A stretch of DNA of 57,514 nt from Pseudanabaena frigida. Lineage in GTDB: Bacteria; Cyanobacteriota; Cyanobacteriia; Pseudanabaenales; Pseudanabaenaceae. The notes beneath the pieces are model-generated. The model was not told the DNA's origin. It was given only the letters and a program-made list of their open reading frames with translations, and did not search any database. The position numbers and the translations under genes are program-made. The stretch is taken from positions 1 to 57,514 of the forward strand of contig QBML01000036.1 of assembly GCA_003242085.1 (NCBI GenBank), read 5' to 3'. How positions within the stretch are numbered: position 1 is the stretch's first letter; every line of letters begins with the position of its first letter. Below, piece after piece: positions 50,823 to 57,514 of this stretch.

Positions 50823-50903
50823 CGATTTGTCTATGAGCCTTACGAATGGCAAGGAGGGGAACTTCAAGAAGGACTTCCAGTAAAATTTAATCAAAACCAA
50901 TAA
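50796..50903 (+). pseudogene. Tail of a truncated gene interrupted by the repeat
   Basis: From 50823 an open frame reads RFVYEPYEWQGGELQEGLPV then KFNQNQ and stops at TAA 50901-50903, four bases before xisI. It has no start codon and the frame goes back only into the mobile-element repeat (to 50796). The composition looks like real protein. It may be the end of the gene that preceded xisI (the usual partner is xisH, but the tail does not look like XisH to me). Confidence 0.5.
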
Positions 50904-50907
50904 CCAA

Positions 50908-51237
50908 ATGGAAAAACTAGCCAAATATCGCCAAATTGTCCGCGAATTACTAATCGCTCATGCCACTACAAACGAGCCAAACATCGAATGTCAACTCATC
51001 TTTGACACCGAACACGATCGCTACCAAATACTCGATCTTGGCTGGCAAGGACTAACCCGTATTTATGCCTGTTATATCCATTTAGACATTAAAGACAACA
51101 AAATCTGGATTCAGCACAATATGACCGAAGCCGATCTCGGTCAAGAGCTAGTTGAAAAAGGCTTACCAGCCTCAGATATTGTCTTAGGCTTGCATCCCCC
51201 ATACAAGCGTCCTTACACTAACTACGGTGTGGCTTAA
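50908..51237 (+). CDS. xisI: XisI family protein (fdxN element excision controlling factor)
   Basis: 109 residues. MEKLAKYRQIVRELLIAHAT at the start, then DRYQILDLGWQGLTRIYACY and EKGLPASDIVLGLHPPYKRP at the end are the XisI family hallmarks. XisI and XisH regulate excision of the nifD/fdxN elements in heterocyst-forming species, but the pair occurs widely as stand-alone accessory genes. XisH is missing here; the preceding gene is a truncated remnant. The role in a non-heterocystous host is unknown; some authors treat XisHI as toxin-like accessory genes. Confidence 0.93.
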   Translation: MEKLAKYRQIVRELLIAHATTNEPNIECQLIFDTEHDRYQILDLGWQGLTRIYACYIHLDIKDNKIWIQHNMTEADLGQELVEKGLPASDIVLGLHPPYKRPYTNYGVA

Positions 51238-51279
51238 ATGTTTTATGATTTCTAAAATACAATTTAGTTTTACTTTTTC

Positions 51280-53475
51280 TTATTGAAGAAGATCTTTCAA
51301 TTCTTTCTCACAGCGTTTTAGACGCTCTGCTAACAAGCTCACAATAAACTTATGCACTGAAGCTGCTAATTGCGGATCTTCCACTTCTATTTTTTCAAAG
51401 GCTTGGGTAGAAAGATAGTAGAGAAGACTCAATCGATCGGCGACAACAGAAGCGGAACGAGCTGCATAGGTATACAACCCCATCTCCCCTAAGATTGTCC
51501 CATGATTGTATGTCCGTAGACGTTTGGTTTGACCATCAGAGAGTTCTAGAACTACACTGACTTGACCTGATTCCAAAAAATACAACCCATTCGATTCATC
51601 ACCTTGATGAAATAGAAATTTGCCTTCAGGAACCTCTAAGAATTCGAGATAGCCCATTAGCTTACCAACTAATGCATCATCTAATATAAATTCTTGGAGT
51701 TGTTCTTGAAAAGGAATTAATTCGCGATCGCCCATTTGTTTGTTTTCTAAAACCCGATTTTCACACCATTCAATTCCCCGATCTAAGTCGTCAAACACAT
51801 AACAAATACTTGATGTTTGGGTAATTAACCCGCCTTGTTTTAGTTGGTGCGCGATCGCTGGTTGCAGTTGTGTAAACACCAAATCGAAGCGCAGATTTGT
51901 TGCTAACTGCTTTAGCTTCATAAAACTAAGAACGGCTGATGAATCTATTCCATTAACTAAGCGGAAATCAAAAATAACGAATTGAAGTTGTGATAATTCT
52001 TGATTTGCAAGGCGATCGCTAATTTCGTCAATCAAATCATTAGCCGTGCCAAAAAAGATAAAGCCATGGAGAACGAGAATATAGATACAACCTGCTTCTT
52101 CATGCAAACACATGCGTTGTGGAAAAGAGCGCTGCACATTACTGTGATACGTTGTTCCCGATAACGTATATTTGATCCCCGAAGTACGACCGTAGTTAAA
52201 AATAAAGAAAAAACAAGCAATTAGAATCCCCGCACCGACACCCTGTAAAAATCCCCAAATCGCAATAATTATTAAAATCAAAACAATGAGAACATAATCT
52301 ACGGTTGGAAATTCGAACCAAGCATGATAAACCCAACGAATTAGCAAGCCTAACCCAACATATAAGAGCAAACCTCCCAAAATCGTTTTGGGTAAGTAGG
52401 CAAGAAAGGAAGAACCAAAAATTAACGTTGCTCCACAAAATCCACCTGCAATAATCGCTGATAGAGGACTATTAGCTCCTGCTTGCTGATTTAAAAGACT
52501 ACGATGGATTGAAAGATAGCTGACTCCACCACCACAAAATCCATTGATTAAATTGGCAATGCCATTAACGCGCAACTCACGATTTAAATCTACACTTCTA
52601 GCCGTGGCCAGTTCTATACCTGTTGCATTCAAAAGGATCGAGAACATGACAATAACCGCGATCGCCACTACGGTGCTACTTTGGTGGATGAAAATTGACC
52701 AATTAATATGGGTAAATGTAGACCACTGCCAAGCTTGCCAAATTTGCTCCTGTGGAAAGGGCTTAAAAAAATAGTCTTCTGAATTAAGAGGCACTGAAAA
52801 TAAATGAGTCAGTCCCCATAGCCCATCAAAACAAGCAATTCCTGCAAGCAATAGGCTAGGTAAAGCCCAAAAGTGTTTATTGCGATCGAGCATAAATAAG
52901 AGAACTACAGTAAACAGGATTCCTAAAACTGACTGGAATAGAGGTTCTGTTTGGATAAAATTAGGCAATGTTTCCAGACTGAGTGAAAATCCAGTCATCA
53001 CCTTGAAAGAACTGCACGCAATCAGCCAACCAGCGCCAGCCAGAAAACCACCGATCACTGGATAGGGAATAAATCTTACCCATCTTCCCAATCGAAACCA
53101 GCCTAAGAGAAATAGAAATAAACCCGTTGTCAGCGTACTAAAAATAATCGTAGCCCAAACAGTTGGATATAAAGATGCTTCGGTATTAGTCTTGTGAATA
53201 GTGCTAGCAATCTCTGCTGCTGCCAACGATAAAATGACCGCAGAATTCGGATCTGGTCCCGCTAATGCAAAGGGAAAGGAACTGCGCCAAGCAACAACTA
53301 TTGCAGTGATGGTCGCTCCAATCAAGGCAATGCCTAAACCTTGGGGGAAAAAGTATGTAAGGGTTCCCGAAAAAATTAGAGCTGCGAAAGAAATGCTATA
53401 AACAAGGTTTACTAGTCCTGTCGTTATGCCAGCAGATATGTTAGCTAAAAGAGAGGACGTGAAAAATACACGCAT
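51280..53475 (-). CDS. SulP/SLC26 anion transporter with STAS and cyclic-nucleotide-binding domains
   Basis: 731 residues. Residues about 1-415 form the 12-14-helix SulP channel, with ALAGPDPNSAVILSLAAAEI (about 71-90). A STAS domain follows at about 455-560 (FVIFDFRLVNGIDSSAVLSF). A C-terminal cNMP-binding domain lies at about 600-715: FLFHQGDESNGLYFLESGQV, then GTILGEMGLYTYAARSASVV. Family members carry bicarbonate, sulfate or other anions (BicA is one); here the cyclic-nucleotide domain could gate transport by cAMP or cGMP. The anion is unknown. Single gene. Confidence 0.92.
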   Translation of the reverse strand: MRVFFTSSLLANISAGITTGLVNLVYSISFAALIFSGTLTYFFPQGLGIALIGATITAIVVAWRSSFPFALAGPDPNSAVILSLAAAEIASTIHKTNTEASLYPTVWATIIFSTLTTGLFLFLLGWFRLGRWVRFIPYPVIGGFLAGAGWLIACSSFKVMTGFSLSLETLPNFIQTEPLFQSVLGILFTVVLLFMLDRNKHFWALPSLLLAGIACFDGLWGLTHLFSVPLNSEDYFFKPFPQEQIWQAWQWSTFTHINWSIFIHQSSTVVAIAVIVMFSILLNATGIELATARSVDLNRELRVNGIANLINGFCGGGVSYLSIHRSLLNQQAGANSPLSAIIAGGFCGATLIFGSSFLAYLPKTILGGLLLYVGLGLLIRWVYHAWFEFPTVDYVLIVLILIIIAIWGFLQGVGAGILIACFFFIFNYGRTSGIKYTLSGTTYHSNVQRSFPQRMCLHEEAGCIYILVLHGFIFFGTANDLIDEISDRLANQELSQLQFVIFDFRLVNGIDSSAVLSFMKLKQLATNLRFDLVFTQLQPAIAHQLKQGGLITQTSSICYVFDDLDRGIEWCENRVLENKQMGDRELIPFQEQLQEFILDDALVGKLMGYLEFLEVPEGKFLFHQGDESNGLYFLESGQVSVVLELSDGQTKRLRTYNHGTILGEMGLYTYAARSASVVADRLSLLYYLSTQAFEKIEVEDPQLAASVHKFIVSLLAERLKRCEKELKDLLQ

Positions 53476-53590
53476 ACTTTTGAAGATCGCAACAATAATT
53501 ATGCCAAGGATTATATAGCGGTTGGTAAATTGATATTATGCTAGGATCGCAACCTCTTTAATAAACTGACTAAAGACTTACTGTAAAATT

Positions 53591-53645
53591 AAGAACCGAT
53601 TTTTTTGTGGTATAGCGAAGCCGCGCCATAAAAAATCGGTTCCTT
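53591..53645. terminator. Hairpin upstream of tex
   Basis: Outer arms aagaaccgattttttt and aaaaaatcggttcctt, apex gtggtatagcgaagccgcgccat. The arm resembles that of 24098-24160. Confidence 0.7.
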
Positions 53646-53662
53646 AAAATCGCAGAATCCCT

Positions 53663-55837
53663 ATGGAGTTGCTTCGATCAATGCAAAACCCTGAACAACT
53701 AATAATTCAACTCATAGCCCAAGAGCTTTCTCTTCGCGTCGAACACATCAAAAATGCCCTAGAACTTTTTGCTGAAGGAGCAACTATTCCCTTTGTAGCC
53801 CGCTATCGGAAAGAGCGCACTGGAGAGATGAACGAGATTCAATTAAGGGATTTGCAAGATCGTTATGCCTACCTGACCGAATTGCGCGATCGCAAAGCTA
53901 TCATTCTCCAATCGATCGCCGATCAAGGCAAACTAACTGAGACCCTCGAAGCCAAAATCGAGGCAAGTATCCAAAAGACAGAACTCGAAGATCTCTATCT
54001 TCCCTATCGCCCCAAGCGCAGAACCAGAGCAGCGATCGCTAGAGAAAAAGGATTAGAGCCTCTAGCAGAAGCAATTAAATCGTTCAATCGCCCGAATATT
54101 AATACAGCGGCATTGTCACAGGAAGCCGCTAAGTATGTATCGGAACAGGTGAAAACCGTTGAAGAAGCTCTCAAAGGTGCATCGGATATTCTTGCGGAAG
54201 AAGTTGCAGAAAATGCCGAATATCGCGCCCATATTCGAGACTATTTGATGCAGTCAGGAGTGTTTGTCTCACAAATTAAAACAGCGCATCCTGTTGGCAC
54301 GACTAAGTTTGAGATGTACCGCGACTATCAAGCCAAAGTAAAGGCGATCGCACCCCATAATCTTCTCGCTCTGTTGCGTGGTGAAGCCGAAGAAATTCTC
54401 ACATTGCAACTCAATTTTGATGAAGATTATGTGCTTGACTACTTGGAGTCTCAGCAGATTCGGGCGAAAACTCCAGCCGTGCGGCAGTTTTATCAAGAGA
54501 TGCTCAAGGATGCCTTTTGTCGCTTGATTAAAACTTCCGCGATCGCCTCGGTAATCACCGAAAAGAAAGCTTGGGCAGATGGGGAATCAATTAAAACCTT
54601 TGAAGCCAACTTGCGAGACTTGTTGCTAGCTGCGCCTGCGGGGATGAAGCCAACTCTTGCGATCGACCCTGGATTTCGGACAGGATGCAAGACAGCGGTA
54701 ATTAGTGAGACAGGTAAGTTTTTGGAATATCAAACTATCTTTCCGCATCAAGCCCAAGCCCAAAGAGAACAGGCTGCGCGTACTTTGAGAAATCTAATAG
54801 AGAAGTATCAAATCCAACTAATTGCGATCGGCAATGGTACAGCGGGACGAGAAACTGATGCTTTTGTGATGGAAGTAATTCAAGGACTTCAGAATCCTCC
54901 TATCAAAGTAATGGTCAACGAGTCGGGTGCATCGATTTATTCTGCAAGTGATGTGGCAATTTCTGAGTTTCCCGATCTCGATTTGACGGTGCGTGGAGCA
55001 GTCAGCATCGGGCGACGATTGCAAGATCCCCTTGCAGAGCTAGTAAAAATCGATCCAAAATCAATCGGCGTGGGACAGTATCAGCATGACGTAGATCAGA
55101 AGTTACTGAAAAAAAAGCTCGATGAAACCGTTGAGAGTTGCGTTAACTTTGTTGGTGTAGACCTGAATACAGCCTCAAAGGAACTACTTACTTTTGTTTC
55201 AGGGTTGAGTGCCACTATTGCCAATAACATCGTCAACTATCGCAATCAAAATGGTGCTTTTCGCGATCGCCGTCATTTGCTGAAGGTTCCGAAACTCGGT
55301 GCAAAAGCTTTTGAACAGGCGGCTGGATTTTTGCGGATTCGTGGCGGCGATCGCCCCTTAGACAATACCGCAGTGCATCCTGAAAGTTATAAAGTTGTTG
55401 AAGCGATCGCCCGTGACCTGAATGTACCGCTATCGGAAATCTCGCAAGCGGTGGATAAGCTGAAAACAGTGAACCTCAAGCAATATGTGACGGATGCGAT
55501 CGGTGAGCCAACCCTGCGCGATATTTTACGGGAACTGGAAAAACCAGGACGAGATCCGCGTGCTGAGTTTAAGTATGCGACTTTCAGCGATGCGATTCAG
55601 AAAATCTCCGATTTGCAAATTGGTATGGAGATAGAAGGAATTGTCACCAATGTGGCTAACTTTGGTGCATTTGTAGATATTGGGGTGCACCAAGATGGAC
55701 TAATCCATATTTCGCAATTAGCCGATCGCTTTGTCAGCGATCCGAAGCAAATCGTTAAGGTTGGTCAGGTCGTAAAAGTGAGGGTGTTAGAGGTAAATGA
55801 ATCTCTCAAAAGGATTAGCTTATCGATGCGATCGTAG
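53663..55837 (+). CDS. tex: Tex family transcription accessory / RNA-binding protein
   Basis: 724 residues. N-terminal Tex domain (ATIPFVARYRKERTGEMNEI, about 38-57), YqgF-like nuclease domain (LAIDPGFRTGCKTAVISETG, about 332-351), helix-hairpin-helix modules (TFVSGLSATIANNIVNYRNQ, about 512-531), and a C-terminal S1 domain (about 650-722, GIVTNVANFGAFVDIGVHQD). Tex binds nucleic acids and affects transcription and RNA turnover; it is essential in some bacteria. Start ATG 53663 or 53681 (MQNPEQLIIQ); the latter has GGAG upstream. Confidence 0.96.
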   Translation: MELLRSMQNPEQLIIQLIAQELSLRVEHIKNALELFAEGATIPFVARYRKERTGEMNEIQLRDLQDRYAYLTELRDRKAIILQSIADQGKLTETLEAKIEASIQKTELEDLYLPYRPKRRTRAAIAREKGLEPLAEAIKSFNRPNINTAALSQEAAKYVSEQVKTVEEALKGASDILAEEVAENAEYRAHIRDYLMQSGVFVSQIKTAHPVGTTKFEMYRDYQAKVKAIAPHNLLALLRGEAEEILTLQLNFDEDYVLDYLESQQIRAKTPAVRQFYQEMLKDAFCRLIKTSAIASVITEKKAWADGESIKTFEANLRDLLLAAPAGMKPTLAIDPGFRTGCKTAVISETGKFLEYQTIFPHQAQAQREQAARTLRNLIEKYQIQLIAIGNGTAGRETDAFVMEVIQGLQNPPIKVMVNESGASIYSASDVAISEFPDLDLTVRGAVSIGRRLQDPLAELVKIDPKSIGVGQYQHDVDQKLLKKKLDETVESCVNFVGVDLNTASKELLTFVSGLSATIANNIVNYRNQNGAFRDRRHLLKVPKLGAKAFEQAAGFLRIRGGDRPLDNTAVHPESYKVVEAIARDLNVPLSEISQAVDKLKTVNLKQYVTDAIGEPTLRDILRELEKPGRDPRAEFKYATFSDAIQKISDLQIGMEIEGIVTNVANFGAFVDIGVHQDGLIHISQLADRFVSDPKQIVKVGQVVKVRVLEVNESLKRISLSMRS

Positions 55838-55889
55838 ATTTCATGAAGTATCGCGGTTTTATCGCTACAGTCACTTGTCTTAGGACAAA

Positions 55890-55948
55890 TTAAAACCCAA
55901 GACTTGATTGGCGGCGCACTGCGCCGCCAATCAAGTCTTGGGTTTTAA
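55890..55948. terminator. 59-bp perfect palindrome with 1-nt loop
   Basis: Twenty-nine-bp arms (outer ttaaaacccaagacttgatt, inner ggcggcgca) and a single c at the centre. The longest perfect palindrome found in the window; it terminates tex. Confidence 0.9.
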
Positions 55949-56076
55949 GTCTTAGTGCACTTGGTGACAGCTGTAACTAAAATTCTTTAAGTTGACGCTT
56001 TGACTCAAAAATATGTAAATTTAGATACAATGATCATTTTGTATAAATTTATACAATTAGCGAGGAGAGACGTTTC

Positions 56077-57288
56077 GTGATAAAAAATCCCCTAACTCTG
56101 ACTCGTTCAGTTCTGCTATGGGCAATTATAGGAGTTACTTGTGGTTTATTTGGGGCAGCTTATTGGATTGTATTATCCCACTTAATGCAAACCCTTGAGG
56201 ATTTTAGTGGATTCGTCCTATTAATTATCATGCCATTAGCTGGGTTATTAATTGGTTTAGTGATTCACTGGCTAGGGAACCCAGGTGAGATTGGATTAGT
56301 TATCGATAACATCCACCTTAATGAAGGACGGCTAGCTACTCGTGAGAATCCCTCAATGATTCTGTCATCGCTGATTAGTATTGCTAGTGGTGGTAGTGCG
56401 GGACCAGAAGCGCCAATGGTACAAATAACTGGTTCCATAGGTACTTGGTTTGCGGATCGATTCCGATTGACTGGAGAATCATTGCGGACTCTGAGTATTG
56501 CAGGTATGGCATCAGGCTTTACAGTTCTATTTGGTGCTCCATTGGGTGGAACCTTCTTTGCCCTAGAAATTCTGCATCATCAGCATGTTGCGGAGTATGC
56601 AGAAGCAATCTTACCCGCGATCGTCGCTAGTTGTGCCAGCTATACCATTTTTGTAATGCTTACCAATCTTGGGCTGGGACCAACTTGGCATTTTCCTCAG
56701 TACAGCGTTGACCATCTTTTTAATTTTGCGGAAGCTATGCTCTATGGTGTGGTGGGCGCGATCGCAGGTTGGTTATTTGTCGCTATATTCCGCAGTTGCG
56801 ATCGGCTACTAGAATCCCTATCAATTCCCATCTATTGGCGCACTACATTAGCGGGATTCGTACTAGGTGGATTAGCTATTCTCTTTCCACTGACACGTTT
56901 CTTTGGCGAGCATCAACTAGATGAAATCATTAATGGCAACTTTTCGATTACAGTCCTTGTGGTTTTAGCGATCGCTAAAATGCTCACAATTAGCGTAACT
57001 GTGACGGGAGGTTGGCGAGGAGGAATAATAATCCCTCTCTTTTTTATTGGAGCCTGCTTAGGTAGAGCCATTGCGATCGCTAATCCGAATACTAATGAAA
57101 CACTTGCCATGATTTGTGTGATGGCTGCTCTCAATGCCAGTGTCACTAGAACGCCAATTAGTACGACTCTTATACTCGCTAAGTTAGCTGGATTAAGTAT
57201 ATTTACCCCAGTGCTCTTTGCGAGTATGGTCGGATTTCTTTTAGCTCCTAGATATCCTTTTATTGCCTCACAACTGAAAGCCAAATAA
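56077..57288 (+). CDS. ClC-type chloride channel/antiporter
   Basis: 403 residues, all membrane, with the ClC signature: SGGSAGPEAPMVQITGSIG (about 105-123, equivalent of GREGP) and GGWRGGIIIPLFFIGACLGR (about 311-330). The conserved proton Glu should be in GPEAP. It moves Cl- in exchange for H+ or passively, for ion balance. It starts at GTG with GAGGAG upstream. The C-terminus lacks CBS domains, as in the short bacterial class. Single gene before a hairpin. Confidence 0.94.
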   Translation: MIKNPLTLTRSVLLWAIIGVTCGLFGAAYWIVLSHLMQTLEDFSGFVLLIIMPLAGLLIGLVIHWLGNPGEIGLVIDNIHLNEGRLATRENPSMILSSLISIASGGSAGPEAPMVQITGSIGTWFADRFRLTGESLRTLSIAGMASGFTVLFGAPLGGTFFALEILHHQHVAEYAEAILPAIVASCASYTIFVMLTNLGLGPTWHFPQYSVDHLFNFAEAMLYGVVGAIAGWLFVAIFRSCDRLLESLSIPIYWRTTLAGFVLGGLAILFPLTRFFGEHQLDEIINGNFSITVLVVLAIAKMLTISVTVTGGWRGGIIIPLFFIGACLGRAIAIANPNTNETLAMICVMAALNASVTRTPISTTLILAKLAGLSIFTPVLFASMVGFLLAPRYPFIASQLKAK

Positions 57289-57303
57289 GGTGAGCATCAA
57301 CCC

Positions 57304-57346
57304 AAAAAATTCAAACCGATATCAAAGATATTGGTTTGAATTTTTT
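57304..57346 (+). terminator. Terminator after the ClC gene
   Basis: Arms aaaaaattcaaaccgatatc and its near-complement (one G-T pair), loop aaa. Confidence 0.8.
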
Positions 57347-57497
57347 GAATATTTAGGAACTTTGTCTTTCTCTATGAGTATCCTAGTTCATATTGAGTCT
57401 GTATTATAGCAACGGCAAATCGAGGGAGATTGTAGATTGCAGAAAAGAAGATTTTCATTATGGCTTAGCATTATAGCAATCTTAAATAGTTTATAGA

Positions 57498-57514
57498 AGG
57501 CTTCTACTCCGCTC
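57498..57514. repeat. Possible cut-off copy of the GGCTTCGACT family
   Basis: aggcttctactccgctc at the window end matches the left arm of the other copies with two or three changes. The rest lies beyond the window. Confidence 0.45.

Overview
The window is chromosomal DNA from a phycobilisome-bearing cyanobacterium. It carries a rod-core linker gene (cpcG), a CpcS-type bilin lyase, BtpA, glgC, a VKOR-thioredoxin fusion, the C-terminal half of a split-intein DnaE, and many copies of the HIP1 octamer GCGATCGC. Moderate-to-low GC and many AT-rich gaps fit a Pseudanabaena-like filamentous lineage; that placement is inference from style, not proof.

Layout. 0.1-2.0 kb: a stress-protein cluster (two CsbD-type proteins, a GlsB/YeaQ membrane protein, a Pro-rich membrane protein). 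2.2-5.1 kb: an alpha/beta hydrolase, cpcG, cpcS and a possible 34-residue membrane peptide. 5.4-8.2 kb: a secreted protein with duplicated end domains, then potB-potC-like permeases without potA or potD. 8.5-10.8 kb: an RsbW-like kinase/STAS pair, then split dnaE-C. 10.8-17.7 kb: trmL, tRNA-Leu(CAA), an HdrB-like protein, a low-MW phosphatase, an iron alcohol dehydrogenase, pyruvate kinase and ribF. 17.9-30.2 kb: VIT/VWA protein, tRNA-Ser(CGA), WD40 protein, UbiB-type kinase, DUF2252, glgC, gatA. 30.4-47.5 kb: TPR protein, STAS, mrnC-rlmB, DUF1816, msrA, two LpxB-type enzymes, btpA, VKOR, an ABC binding protein, rpmI-rplT, unknown membrane genes, a CSP41-like SDR, a secreted amidase and an AEC transporter. 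47.7-51.2 kb: an accessory island. 51.3-57.3 kb: SulP-STAS-cNMP transporter, tex and a ClC channel.

The accessory island is the most unusual part. A small EACC1-like protein is followed after 15 bp by a caspase - helical adaptor - FGE (formylglycine-generating-enzyme fold) protein. Its C-terminus resembles the variable region of diversity-generating-retroelement targets. Next come an IS200-like (RAYT) transposase between two 123-bp direct repeats, the tail of a truncated gene, and an orphan xisI. The island sits in about 4.4 kb without a HIP1 octamer, the longest such gap I found by eye. I read the caspase pair as a candidate biological-conflict (immunity or programmed-death) module. No reverse transcriptase or template repeat is in the window.

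Another feature of the whole window is long, near-perfect hairpins in most gaps, usually at gene ends. Arms reach 29 bp, many stems run into A/T tracts, and many apices carry GCGAAGC or GCTTTGC. They look like bidirectional terminators. A separate palindrome family (GGCTTCGACTACGCTCAGC-type) recurs at least three times and may be cut by the window end.
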